A model generated the notes under the pieces. That model saw nothing but the letters and a program-made list of their open reading frames with translations, made no database searches and was not told where the DNA came from. Below, one piece after another: positions 27,594-38,041 of a stretch of DNA of 64,000 bases; within the stretch, counting starts at the first letter, position 1, and each line of letters opens with the position of its first letter. Both the position numbers and the translations under genes were made by a program. Source of the DNA: Poindextera sp963719975 (GTDB lineage: Bacteria > Pseudomonadota > Alphaproteobacteria > Caulobacterales > Caulobacteraceae); NCBI GenBank assembly GCA_963719975.1, contig CAVRED010000007.1, positions 124,001-188,000 on the forward strand. The letters are read 5' to 3'.

Positions 27594-29361
27594 GTGTGCG
27601 GGATCGCCGGCATCGTCATGCGCGACGGCTCGCCAGCCGACGAGGCGGTCCTCGACCGCCTTGCCATCGCCATGGCGCACCGCGGGCCTGACGGCATCGG
27701 CAAGCACCTGGCCGGACCGGTCGGGCTGCTCAGCACGCGGCTTGCGATCATCGACCTTCAGACCGGCGACCAGCCGCTGTTCGACGACGCGGGCGGCGTT
27801 CTGGTCGCCAACGGCGAGATTTACAACGACCCGGAGACCCGCGCGGCCCTCGTCGGCGCGACCTGGAACACAGGCTCGGACTGCGAGTCGGCGCTCAAGC
27901 TCTTCCGCCGCGACGGCCCCGATCTCATGCAGGACCTGCGTGGGATGTACGCGATCGCCTTGCTCGATCCGGCGCGGGCGCGGCTGGTGCTCGCCCGGGA
28001 CCCCTTTGGGATCAAGCAACTCTATGTCGCGGAGACCGACGCCTATTTCGCCTTCGCCTCGGAGGCCAAGGCGCTGATCGATGCCGGCCTGGCGGGCCGG
28101 CGGATACGGCCCGCCGCCCGCGCGGAGCTCGCCCAGCTGAAGTTCACCACCGGCCGCGAAACCATCTTCACAGACATCCAGCGTTTGCTGCCGGGCGAGC
28201 TGGTCGAGCTCGCCGAGGGCCGCGTTGTCGAGCGCCGCCGGCGAGCGGCTCTGCCAGGAGGCGCCCCGATCATGGGTGACGACGAGGCGCTGCTGAAAGC
28301 CCTCGACGCCGTGCTGGTCGATACCGTCGCGCACCATCTCCGCTCTGACGTGCCCTACGGCCTCTTCCTCTCCGGCGGGATCAACTCCTCGGTGCTGGTG
28401 TCGCTGATGGCGCGGCTGACCGATCAGCCGGTGTACGCGCTGACCGCGGGCTTCTCCGGCAGTGGCGGCGCCGACGAGACCGAGCTCGCCGCGCGCGTCG
28501 CCCGCTCGGTCGGGGCCGACCACCATGTGGTCGAAGTCACGGAGGATGATTTCTGGCGCTTCGCGCCGCAGGTGGCCGCCTGCCTCGACGACCCCACCAC
28601 CGACGCGGCGGCGCTGCCCACCTGGCTCCTTGCCCGCGCGGCCAGGGGCGGGATGACGGTGGTGCTGAGCGGGGAGGGGGCCGACGAGATGTTCGGCGGC
28701 TACAGCCGATACAGGCGGGCAGGCGTCCTCGGCGCGCTCGCCGGCCGCTCACGCACACGGGGAGTCTTTCAGGGGCGCGATCGCCGCTGCGCCGACGCTA
28801 AGGGGGTGGCGCGACGGCCTCGCGCGCGCCGAGGCTGAGGTGAAGGGGGCGGGCCGCACGACCATGCAGCGGCTGCAGGCCGTCGACTGCGCCGAGTGGC
28901 TGCCCAACGACCTGCTGGTCAAGCTCGACCGCTGCCTGATGGCCCACAGCCTCGAGGGACGCACGCCCTATCTCGATCCGGTGGTCGCCGACTTCGCCTT
29001 CCGCCTGCCCGACCGGGCCAAGGTGCGCGGGCGCATGGGCAAGTGGCTGCTGCGCGAGTGGCTGGCTCGCAATGTCCCGGCCGCCGAGCCTTTCGCCCGC
29101 AAGAGCGGCTTCAACCCCCCGGTCGGAACCTGGATCGCCGCCCGCGCCGATCGCCTCGGCGACCTGGTCGCCAATCAGCCGGGGGTGGCGGAATTCCTGC
29201 CCGCGGCGGCCGTTCGCGCCGCCATCGCGGGCGCCGGCAACAACGGCCAGGCGGCCTGGAGCCTGGTCTTCTACGCCCTCTGGCACAGCCATCACGTGCT
29301 CGGCCTTGCCGCAGACGGCGCGATCGACGATGTGCTGGCGGCGGCGGGCCAAGCCGGCTGA
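27594..29361 (+). CDS. asnB: Asparagine synthetase (glutamine-hydrolysing), frameshifted near 28773
   Basis: GTG 27594 is immediately followed by TGC, giving the required Cys2 nucleophile of the N-terminal glutaminase domain (CGIAGIVMRDGSP). GGAGG lies 12 bases upstream. Further landmarks are MAHRGPDGIG, LVANGEIYN, RDPFGIKQLY, and the synthetase P-loop GLFLSGGINSSVL (commonly SGGLDSS). Then come SGEGADEMFGGYSRYRRA and, in the shifted frame, AVDCAEWLPNDLLVKLDRC and LEGRTPYLDPVV. An extra G in GGGG at 28772-28775 explains the break. The length is one more than a multiple of three (588 residues corrected). Ile in place of Leu-Asp in the P-loop (GGINSS) is unusual. A GtrB-like gene follows, so it may serve glycan modification. 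Confidence 0.88.
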
Positions 29362-29403
29362 CGCGTTTTCTGCGCGGCGGGGGTCTGGTATTCACGGCCC
29401 GCC

Positions 29404-30450
29404 ATGCCGCAGCCCGCCGCCGGAGCAAAGGTCATTCCTATCGCGGACCCGCCGTCTGGCGGCCGCACGCTCAGCCTCGTGATCCCTTTCTTCGACGAAG
29501 CCGAGGCGTTGCCGAGCCTGGTTGCGGCGATCGACGCTTTTGTGCGCGCCGCCGGTCCGGCGCGGGAGCTGTCCATCGACGCCATCTTCGTCGACGATGG
29601 CTCGAGCGATCGCGGCGCCGAGGTCCTGAGCCGCCTCGCCGACGGCGGCAGACTCGCGTTCGACGTCCGCCTGCTGCGCCTCAGCCGCAACTTCGGCAAG
29701 GAGATCGCACTCACCGCCGGGCTGATGGCGGCCGACTCCGATGCAGTGGTGATGCTCGACGCCGACCTCCAGCACCCACTGGCGTTGGTCGACGACTTTC
29801 TGACCGGCTGGCTCGATGAGGGCTATGACGTCGTCTATGCCTATCAGGCGTCCGACCGGCCGCAGCCCTGGTGGCTCAAGGTGCCGCGCCGGGCGTTCTA
29901 CGGGCTTATCAACGCCACCTCCGACGTCGCCATCGCCCCCGACGCCGGCGACTTTCGGCTGATGAGCCGCCGTGCCTACGAGGCGCTGAGGGCGCTGGGT
30001 GAGCGCCAGCGGCTGATGAAAGGCCTCTACGGCTGGATCGGGTTCCGCCAGAAGGGCGTCCCCTTCACGCCGCCTCCACGCGCGGCGGGCCAGAGCCACT
30101 ATTCGCCGCTCAAGCTCGGCGTGCTGGCGATGGAGGGAGTTACGGCCTTCTCGGTCGCGCCGCTGAGGCTCTCGGTCTGGGCCGGAGTCGTGCTCGCCAT
30201 CTTCTCCGGCGGCTATGGGATCTGGACCGTGTTCGAGACCCTCTACTGGGGCCGCAGCCCGCCAGGCTATCCGACGCTCGCCGTGCTCATCTCGATGATC
30301 GGCGCCGCCCAGCTGATCTTTCTGGGCGTCATCGGCGAGTACCTCGGCAAGGTCCTGATGGAAGTCAAAGGCCGCCCGTTGTTCGTTCTCGAGAGCGACA
30401 CACGCCACCCCGGCGCCGCGACGGCCGATCAATCCCTGGCGGATGCCTAA
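29404..30450 (+). CDS. Polyprenol-phosphate glycosyltransferase, GtrB/ArnC-like
   Basis: 348 residues. The GT2 domain has LSLVIPFFDEAEALPSLV, IFVDDGSSDRGAEVL, LSRNFGKEIALTAGL, the acidic MLDADLQHP, and VVYAYQASDRPQPWW. Two hydrophobic C-terminal segments (WAGVVLAIFSGGYGIW and VLISMIGAAQLIFLGVIGEY) then anchor it, ending in the family tail GEYLGKVLMEVKGRPLFVLE. It probably attaches a sugar to undecaprenyl phosphate for O-antigen or lipid modification. The gene is 42 bases after asnB. No GtrA gene is adjacent, but a GtrA domain exists in the 13516-15513 protein. Confidence 0.88.
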   Translation: MPQPAAGAKVIPIADPPSGGRTLSLVIPFFDEAEALPSLVAAIDAFVRAAGPARELSIDAIFVDDGSSDRGAEVLSRLADGGRLAFDVRLLRLSRNFGKEIALTAGLMAADSDAVVMLDADLQHPLALVDDFLTGWLDEGYDVVYAYQASDRPQPWWLKVPRRAFYGLINATSDVAIAPDAGDFRLMSRRAYEALRALGERQRLMKGLYGWIGFRQKGVPFTPPPRAAGQSHYSPLKLGVLAMEGVTAFSVAPLRLSVWAGVVLAIFSGGYGIWTVFETLYWGRSPPGYPTLAVLISMIGAAQLIFLGVIGEYLGKVLMEVKGRPLFVLESDTRHPGAATADQSLADA

Positions 30451-30542
30451 TCTTACGCCGATTTAATTTGTCCGGGGGCGCCCGAGGGTTGCGAATTGCG
30501 CGCGACGGTCGAGCTTTATGGCCGACCAACTCGGGGAGAAAA

Positions 30543-31079
30543 ATGACCTACCGCAACGCTCTTATCGCAACCGCCGCCCTTGCCCTTCTTGCCGCGGCCC
30601 CTGCAGCCATCGCCAACACGCTGCACGCCCGCATGACCCTGGTCACGCCCGACGGGGTCGGGGCGGACGTGGGCGCCGTAACCATCATGGATTCCTATCA
30701 GGGCGCGCGCATCAGCGTCGACCTGCACGGCCTGCCGCCCGGTGAGCACGGGTTTCACGTTCACATGAACCCGGCCTGCGGGCCGGGCCCGGTGAACGGC
30801 GCGGTCGTCGCGGCGGGCGCCGCGGGCGGCCACTTCGATCCCAGCCACAACATGAGCCACGAGGGCCCGATGGGGTTCGGCCACCTGGGCGACTTGCCGT
30901 ACCTGACGGTCAAGGCCGACGGGAGCGACCACGAGACGCTGCTCGCGCCGCACATCCGCGACGTGCTGGGCCTGCGCAACCACAGCCTGATCATCCATGC
31001 CGGCGGCGACAACTACGCGGACGATCCAAAGCCCCTCGGCGGCGGCGGCGCCCGCATCGCCTGCGGCGTCCTGGCCTGA
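30543..31079 (+). CDS. sodC: Periplasmic Cu/Zn superoxide dismutase
   Basis: 178 residues with a signal peptide (ATAALALLAAAPAAIA). Cu/Zn SOD landmarks are LPPGEHGFHVHMNPACGPGP (Cu ligands and first disulfide Cys), GGHFDPSHNMSHEG (Zn ligands), GHLGDLPYLTVKADGS (Zn Asp), NHSLIIHAGGDNY (Cu His) and GGGARIACGVLA (second Cys). It detoxifies extracytoplasmic superoxide. ATG 30543 has GGGGAG upstream. A likely terminator hairpin and an intergenic repeat follow. Confidence 0.96.
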   Translation: MTYRNALIATAALALLAAAPAAIANTLHARMTLVTPDGVGADVGAVTIMDSYQGARISVDLHGLPPGEHGFHVHMNPACGPGPVNGAVVAAGAAGGHFDPSHNMSHEGPMGFGHLGDLPYLTVKADGSDHETLLAPHIRDVLGLRNHSLIIHAGGDNYADDPKPLGGGGARIACGVLA

Positions 31080-31085
31080 GCCTTC

Positions 31086-31124
31086 GAGCCGTCGGGCCTC
31101 GGCCCGGCGGCTCCTCCCAATTTT
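31086..31124 (+). terminator. Candidate terminator of sodC
   Basis: A 12-13 bp stem (AGCCGTCGGGCC with GGCCCGGCGGCT, one mismatch, two-base loop) begins six bases after the sodC stop. It is followed ten bases later by TTTT at 31121-31124. The T run is short and slightly displaced, so termination strength is uncertain. Confidence 0.5.
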
Positions 31125-31216
31125 GACCGCCAAGGACGCCAAGAGCCTGTGATCGGCCGCAACGAGGAGGGACCTCTCAGAACCCTTGGCGACCGTGGCG
31201 TCCTTGGCGGTCCATC
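31121..31216. repeat. Intergenic palindromic repeat, family 1 copy A
   Basis: The left arm GACCGCCAAGGACGCC (31125-31140) pairs perfectly with GGCGTCCTTGGCGGTC (31197-31212), with 56 bases between. The first 25 bases of this copy are identical to the first 25 bases of the copy at 42202. The inner segment is also similar, with CTCAGAACCCTTGG here against CTCAGACCCCTTG there. It lies between sodC and the monooxygenase gene. Confidence 0.85.
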
Positions 31217-31287
31217 TTACGGCTTCGCCGCGGGCTTGCGCGGGGAGGGTGATTGACGTTCACTTGGCCAACCAGCCGGAGACCGTC

Positions 31288-33097
<1,810 letters not shown>

Positions 33098-33105
<8 letters not shown>

Positions 33106-34354
33106 GGCCGCCAGCCCCGCCTGCGCTCAGCTGATCGAACCACTGGCGGATCAGCGGGGCCGCATGCAGGGCCGATCCGCCGTGGTCGTAGGGGCCGACG
33201 GAGATCGCCTGGGCGTCGCCCCCGAGCGCCTTTGCATCTGCGGCCAGCGCTTCGGCGTCCGCCGGCGAGACGTCGACGTCGTTGTCGCCGAAGTAGGCGC
33301 GGAACGGCGCGCGCGGCGCCCAGTGGTCGATCTGGTTCGCGCGCAGCGCGTCGACGAACCAGTCTGAGTCCTTGCCGTCGAACGCGGCCAGCACTTCAGG
33401 CGTGAACAACGCGCGCGGGTTGGCGGGCATGGCCTTGGCGATCTCCGCCAGCGAGTGGTCGCCGTCGAAGAGGCGCGCCACGCTCTGGGCATAGGGTTCG
33501 GCCAGCACGCTCCCGAGGGGCCGGTGATAGTAGGTGGCGTACGACAGCGACACGGTCGCCAGATAGTCGGCGTCCCCGGGCGAGCGGCCGTTCAGGGCGA
33601 ACGGGAACGAGATGTCGCCCAGTCGATAGGGGCCGGCGATCCCGGCGCCCGCAACGACATGCCAGGCGGGGTCCGGATGCTGCTCCAGCGTCCGCTGCAG
33701 CAGCGCCGCTGCGTGTCCGCCTTGGGAAAAGCCGGTGAGGTAGAGGTTTGCGTTCCATGGCTGGCCTGCCTGAGCGCTCTCGAGCGCCGCGGCGCGCAGG
33801 AAGTCGAGCGTCACGTCGACCGTGCTCTCATTGACGAAGTACGCCTGTGGTCCTTTCGACACGCCCAGCCCGACCAGATCGGGCGCAAGCAACAGATAGC
33901 CGCCGCCGGCGAAGACGGCCGACGCCAGCGTCGCTTCCTCGGACCCCGCGTTCGACAGGGAGTCGGCCCGAGCGTCGTGGGTTCCGTGCATCCAGACCAC
34001 CGTGCCGCGCGGCGCCTTGCCGTCCGGCACGGTCATCAATCCGGACACCAGCACCGGGGCGCCGTCGGTTACCGACCAATAGCTGACGCGATAGAGATGG
34101 ATCCCGTTCTTGACGGGTGCATGGATTCCGACCGCCAGCAGCAGAACCTTCAGGTGCAAGGCGCTGTACGCCCCGATAGGTTCGACCTGCGCGATCGATC
34201 CGCGAGCGATCGCGCCGCTCGCCTGATCAGCGGCGTGCGAGCGCTCCGCCGCGCCGATCCAGAGCAAGAGCGTCGCCGCCAGCAACGCCGCCGCCCTGGT
34301 CAACGCCAACCCGCGCGGTGCGGGCCGTTTCTCCGCCAGTCCCTCGGTCGTCAT
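33098..34354 (-). CDS. Secreted alpha/beta-hydrolase, lipase family
   Basis: 418 residues. The N-terminal hydrophobic segment (ALTRAAALLAATLLLWIGAA then AERSHA) is a signal peptide or anchor. The alpha/beta-hydrolase core shows GTVVWMHGTHDARADSL, YLLLAPDLVGLGVSKGP, the nucleophile elbow LYLTGFSQGGHAAALL (G-x-S-x-G), the acid region AYFGDNDVDVSP and His in ISVGPYDHGGSAL. This fits the LIP/secretory lipase group. ATG 34354 has GGAGGTGG upstream. The gene is divergent from a TetR gene, with a strong dyad in between, and convergent with the monooxygenase gene. It could hydrolyse the esters that enzyme forms. Confidence 0.85.
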
Positions 34355-34389
34355 GACGCCACCTCCATTGCACTTGGGTCGGCGATGAG

Positions 34390-34420
34390 TTAACACTGTT
34401 CACAACGTGATCAATGTTAA
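34390..34420. promoter_or_regulatory. TetR-type operator between lipase and TetR genes
   Basis: A 31-bp dyad: arms TTAACACTGTTCAC and GTGATCAATGTTAA match as inverted repeats at 12 of 14 positions around a central AAC. It lies 36 bases upstream of the lipase ATG and 24 bases upstream of the TetR ATG, in the only AT-rich stretch nearby. This is the expected place and shape for a TetR operator controlling both genes. Confidence 0.78.
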
Positions 34421-34444
34421 TTCTCTGCAATCGAGGATCTCCTG

Positions 34445-35125
34445 ATGGCGCTTGCCTTTCGCGCTCAGGTCGCGTCCGCCGAGCGCCGGCGGCGCGCCTT
34501 CCTGTCGCGTGGCGAGATCGTCGCGGCGGCGGCTGACATCCTCGAGCGCGACGGCTACGACGCGCTGAGCATGCGCGCCGTCGGCGCCGAGCTCGGCGTG
34601 CAGGCCGCGGCGCTCTATCGCCACATCGCCGGCCGTGACGAGCTCGACGACCTCCTGTTCGACCATCTGATGGCCGGCTGCGCCCCCACCACAGCCGGCC
34701 ACGACTGGCGCGAGGACGTGCGGACGCTCGCCGCCGCCTGGCGCGCGCGCCTGATCGCAAAGCGCGACGCGACGCGGATCGCGCTCAGTCTGGTGTCTGT
34801 CGGGCCGAACGTGGCGCCCTTGATGGAGGCGATGCTGGATGCGCTCCGCCGCTCGGGCCTGCGCGACGACGATGTCGTGATGGCCTACGACGCCTGCCTT
34901 CTGTTCGTGCACAGCTTCGCCAGCTCGGAGGCCATCGACCGCAGACTCGCGGCGCGGCCCGAGGGTCCCCCGCGGCACACCCCGATGAGCGCAGAGTGGG
35001 CCAGCGCCTATCCGACGATCATGGCGCTTGCCGACCGCCTGTTCGCCAGCCCCGACTTCGACGCCCAGTTCGCCTTCGGCCTCGACGCCCTCATCGCCGC
35101 CATCGAACGCCGCGCCGGACGCTGA
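34445..35125 (+). CDS. TetR/AcrR-family transcriptional regulator
   Basis: 226 residues. The N-terminal HTH reads LSRGEIVAAAADILERDGYD, LSMRAVGAELGVQAAALYRH and IAGRDELDDLLFDHL, typical of TetR proteins. The C-terminal ligand domain (AAAWRARLIAKRDATRIAL onward) resembles the TetR_C tetracycline-repressor-like class. ATG 34445. It is divergent from the lipase gene with a 31-bp dyad between, so it probably represses itself and the lipase. Its ligand may be a substrate of the monooxygenase/lipase/SDR set. Confidence 0.88.
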   Translation: MALAFRAQVASAERRRRAFLSRGEIVAAAADILERDGYDALSMRAVGAELGVQAAALYRHIAGRDELDDLLFDHLMAGCAPTTAGHDWREDVRTLAAAWRARLIAKRDATRIALSLVSVGPNVAPLMEAMLDALRRSGLRDDDVVMAYDACLLFVHSFASSEAIDRRLAARPEGPPRHTPMSAEWASAYPTIMALADRLFASPDFDAQFAFGLDALIAAIERRAGR

Positions 35126-35141
35126 GACCAGTCCCGCGGGC

Positions 35142-35892
35142 TCACCCCCGCCCGACGAACGGCATCTTGTTGGCCATCACGGTCAGGAAGAGGACGTTTG
35201 CATCCTTGGGCAGGCCGGCCATGTAGAGCACCGCGTCGACCACGTGGCGGACGTCCATCACCGGCTCCGGCCGCACCTCGCCGTTCGGCTGCGGCACGCC
35301 CTGGCTCATGCGGGCCGTGAGGGGCGTCTCGGCGTTGCCGATGTCGATCTGGCCGCAGGCGATGTCGTCGGCGCGACCATCCAGCGCCAGCGCCTTGGTC
35401 AGCCCGGTGATCGCGTGCTTGGTCGCCGTGTAGGGGGCGGAGAACGGCCGTGGCGCGTGCGCCGAGATCGAGCCGTTGTTGATGATGCGCCCGCCCTTCG
35501 GCTCCTGCGCCTTCATGATCCGAAACGCGCCGCGCGCGCAGAGGAAGGCGCCCGTCAGGTTGGCCGCGACCACCCGGTCCCACTGCGCCGGCGCCAGCTG
35601 GTCGATCGGGACCGGCGGCGCCCCGGTTCCGGCGTTGTTGAACAGAAGGTCCAGCCGAGCGAACGTCTGCTTCGATGCGCTCGAACAGGGCGTCGACCTC
35701 GGCGGCGTTGCCCACATCGGTCGGGACCGCCAGCGCATGGGCGTGGTTCTCGCCGGCGAGGGCCGCCGTTTCCGCCAGCGCCTCGGCCCGCCGCCCGGCG
35801 AGGGCGACACGCCAGCCGTTCTCCAGCAGGGCCAGCGCGACCGCGCGGCCGATCCCGCTTCCGGCCCCGGTGACGAGAGCGGTTGGCTGCAT
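35142..35892 (-). CDS. Short-chain dehydrogenase/reductase, frameshifted near 35670
   Basis: The N-terminal frame has ALVTGAGSGIGRAVALALLE (NAD(P)-binding) through LFERIEA. One base later the frame changes to QTFARLDLLFNNAGTGAPPV, IINNGSISAHAPRPFSAPY, and the catalytic Y-T-A-T-K in SAPYTATKHAITGLTKALAL. The 751-base span is one more than a multiple of three (249 residues corrected); the extra base is at about 35668-35674. It is likely an alcohol/ketone oxidoreductase. Its gene starts two bases after the lipoprotein gene on the same strand and converges on TetR. Confidence 0.85.
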
Positions 35893-35894
35893 GC

Positions 35895-36320
35895 TCAGTC
35901 GTCGCTCGCCGAGGAGGATGCAGGCTCACCCAGATGGTAGTCCGCCAGCTTGGCCACGCCGTTCCTGATCACGATGGTGACGGTCTCTTCGAGCTCGCCG
36001 TTGGCGCATTTGCGCGCGTAGAGCTGGGAGCGGAACGTGCCTTGTCCGTTGATGTTGGTGTGGATGTTGGGCTGCTTCGTCGGCGGCCCGCAGGCGCCCA
36101 TGTTCTGGTCGATCCGCTGCATCATGGCGACGAACGCGTCGCTCGAGACGCTGTTCCTCAGGTCTGTCGCGGCCCCATCGTAGATCGCCTGGTACTGCTT
36201 GGCGGCGACCTGCTGATAGAACACCTGGGTGGCGTCGTCGGCCAGCTTGGTGTCGGCGGAGTTGAGACAACCGGCCAACAGCAGCGCCGGCAAAGCCCAG
36301 GCGAGCGGCTTGGCGACCAT
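35895..36320 (-). CDS. Small lipoprotein of unknown function
   Basis: 141 residues from ATG 36320, with GGAGGAG upstream. The lipobox LLLAGC gives a signal-peptidase II site, so the mature protein starts at Cys and is membrane-anchored. The mature part (VFYQQVAAKQYQAIYDGAAT, then VAKLADYHLG at the end) resembles small NTF2-like DUF4019/DUF3887 proteins, with two further cysteines (ACG, RKC) that may form a disulfide. Function is unknown. The SDR gene follows after two bases. Confidence 0.72.
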   Translation of the reverse strand: MVAKPLAWALPALLLAGCLNSADTKLADDATQVFYQQVAAKQYQAIYDGAATDLRNSVSSDAFVAMMQRIDQNMGACGPPTKQPNIHTNINGQGTFRSQLYARKCANGELEETVTIVIRNGVAKLADYHLGEPASSSASDD

Positions 36321-37861
36321 CCTGCTCCTCCCCAAAGACCCCACCCGCTCCGATTGTTAGCCGAGTTGCCGGCCCGCGCCACGACGCCCCGGTTCCCCGC
36401 GGGGTGTGGGCCAGCCTCCGGTGCGTCGGCGAGTTCGCGACGGAGCGTCGTGATCCGATCGGCGATTTTGGCGAGCACAGCGGTTGTGCGCTCTTGCGGG
36501 AACTGCACCGAGGCGGCGCGCCATGCCGCCTCGAACGCCTCCGCCGCGGCCGGGTCATCGCTGTCGTGAACCTCGAGCATCAACCGCGGAAGGTCGAACA
36601 CCGCCGTGCGCATGGTGCCGTTCAGCGCCTCGAGCCATCCCCGCCCGAGCGGGCCGCGCTGGGCCAAGATGCGCATCTCTAGCGCATCGGCGAGCACCGA
36701 GCCCGGGGCCTGTCCCGTCCCGATCGCGACGCGATCAGCCTGGGGCCGCCAGATCATCCGCCGCTGCGGCAAGCAGGCCGCGCTCTGCGCCCCCCGCCGG
36801 ACCTTCTGTTGCACCTCGAGGCGGCGCGGGTCGTAGCGCACCCCTTCCTCCCAGCCGCACACCGCTTCGCCGGACGCGGCAACCAGCAGCGCCGGCGCCA
36901 GGGGGAGCGGTTCGTCGGGCGGCGCGCCATCGAGTCGGACCAGCCGGATGTCAGGGCGCTCGAGCCTGGCGACCAATTCCGCAAGAGCGGCCCAGGGCTC
37001 GCGCACGCCGATCAGAAGCTCACGGCGAGCATAGCTCTGCTGCAGGTAGTCCCCGACCGCTGCCCGGACCCCAGCGAGGCTGCGTGCGCTCGGCATCAGG
37101 CAAGAGATCAGCGGTTCGTCGGCGATCGACGCGCGGCCGGCGATCGCATTGACCTGAGCGGGAATAGAGAGCGGCAGGCCGTAGCCCAGACCCGACGGCT
37201 TGAACCAGCTGTTGTCCCAGTAGTGAGCGACGAAGGCCTCGCGCGTCGCCTGCTCCCAGAATGCGATGTCGTGGGCGCGGCCGTCGCGCGCCTCCTCGTC
37301 GGTGAAGGGATAGACCAGCGCCGCCGGCAGGAGCCGGATGCACTCCTTCGCCTCGAAGCGGGCGTAGGCGCGGTTCATCATCAGCGGACCGGTCTGTTCG
37401 AGGACGCCGTCCCGTTCCGTCGAGCCCCGGACTTCATCGAGCACCGTCCGCCAAAACGGATGGCCTGGGGCCGCGGCGATGAACGAAATGCAGATGACCT
37501 GCTCTGTCCCGTAGTAGCGGTTGTGCGCGGCGGGCTCGACGGCGATCACGAAGCCGGCGTCGTCCACAAGGGGCCCGATCCCCCTTAGGCACTCGCAGTC
37601 GAGATCGGCATAGACGCCGCCGAAGGTGTCGAGCACCAGATAGCGGCCAAGGTCGGCGCGGCTGATCGCCCGCTCGTAGCCATTGAAGATCGGAAGCCAC
37701 CCGGGATACCGCGCCTCGACGAGCTGGAGGAGATCCGCGTCTGTCCAGAGCCGGTAGGTCCAACCCGGGTTGTGGCGGCGCCAACTCTCGCAGAAGGCCC
37801 GGTAACGGTCAGGAACAACCTCGTTCTTCCACAACTGGTGGATGATGCGCGGGACCGGCAT
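36158..37861 (-). CDS. Glycosyltransferase, DXD-containing sugar-binding (OCH1-like) type
   Basis: The start at ATG 37861 gives MPVPRIIHQLWKNEVVPDRY, followed by WRRHNPGWTYRLWTDADLL, SRADLGRYLVLDTFGGVYAD and the DXD motif ADLDCECL. This is the Gly_transf_sug (DXD) family seen in capsule and lipooligosaccharide transferases. A second part, ELLIGVREPWAALAEL, resembles a GT2 tail. The open frame runs to 36158, 160 bases into the lipoprotein gene, and its last 70 residues look non-native. A one-base deletion around 36380-36420 would give a stop at 36357-36359 and about 501 residues. The true C-terminus is therefore uncertain. The gene is divergent from recA. Confidence 0.7.
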   Translation of the reverse strand: MPVPRIIHQLWKNEVVPDRYRAFCESWRRHNPGWTYRLWTDADLLQLVEARYPGWLPIFNGYERAISRADLGRYLVLDTFGGVYADLDCECLRGIGPLVDDAGFVIAVEPAAHNRYYGTEQVICISFIAAAPGHPFWRTVLDEVRGSTERDGVLEQTGPLMMNRAYARFEAKECIRLLPAALVYPFTDEEARDGRAHDIAFWEQATREAFVAHYWDNSWFKPSGLGYGLPLSIPAQVNAIAGRASIADEPLISCLMPSARSLAGVRAAVGDYLQQSYARRELLIGVREPWAALAELVARLERPDIRLVRLDGAPPDEPLPLAPALLVAASGEAVCGWEEGVRYDPRRLEVQQKVRRGAQSAACLPQRRMIWRPQADRVAIGTGQAPGSVLADALEMRILAQRGPLGRGWLEALNGTMRTAVFDLPRLMLEVHDSDDPAAAEAFEAAWRAASVQFPQERTTAVLAKIADRITTLRRELADAPEAGPHPAGNRGVVARAGNSANNRSGWGLWGGAGWSPSRSPGLCRRCCWPVVSTPPTPSWPTTPPRCSISRSPPSSTRRSTMGPRQT

Positions 37862-37919
37862 GGCGCCGGGCTCGCAGAGGGACCAGACCGTTGTCAAGGC
37901 AGCGCCGCCCGACGAACCG

Positions 37920-37934
37920 GAACGAAAAAAGAAC
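37920..37934. promoter_or_regulatory. LexA (SOS) box upstream of recA
   Basis: GAACGAAAAAAGAAC fits the alphaproteobacterial LexA box GAAC-N7-GAAC exactly (equivalently GTTC-N7-GTTC). It lies 108 bases before the recA ATG and one base before a possible -35 element. This predicts DNA-damage induction of recA by LexA release. Confidence 0.88.
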
Positions 37935-37935
37935 A

Positions 37936-37963
37936 TTGCGCTGCGGAACAAAACATGTACACT
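37936..37963 (+). promoter_or_regulatory. Candidate recA promoter
   Basis: TTGCGC at 37936-37941 and TACACT at 37958-37963 are separated by 16 bases, a reasonable housekeeping -35/-10 pair, immediately downstream of the SOS box. The leader to the ATG would be about 70 bases. Confidence 0.45.
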
Positions 37964-38041
37964 TCAACCTACGCGGGGGCGGCGGTCGATGAGGGCGGGC
38001 GTTCCCGGCCTTCGGAATCGTGGGATAAGGACGCCTCTTCA

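Noticed and set aside
31121..31216. Palindromic repeats as CRISPR units or attenuators
   Set aside because: The copies are single, far apart and have no regular spacers or cas genes; they fit extragenic repeats.
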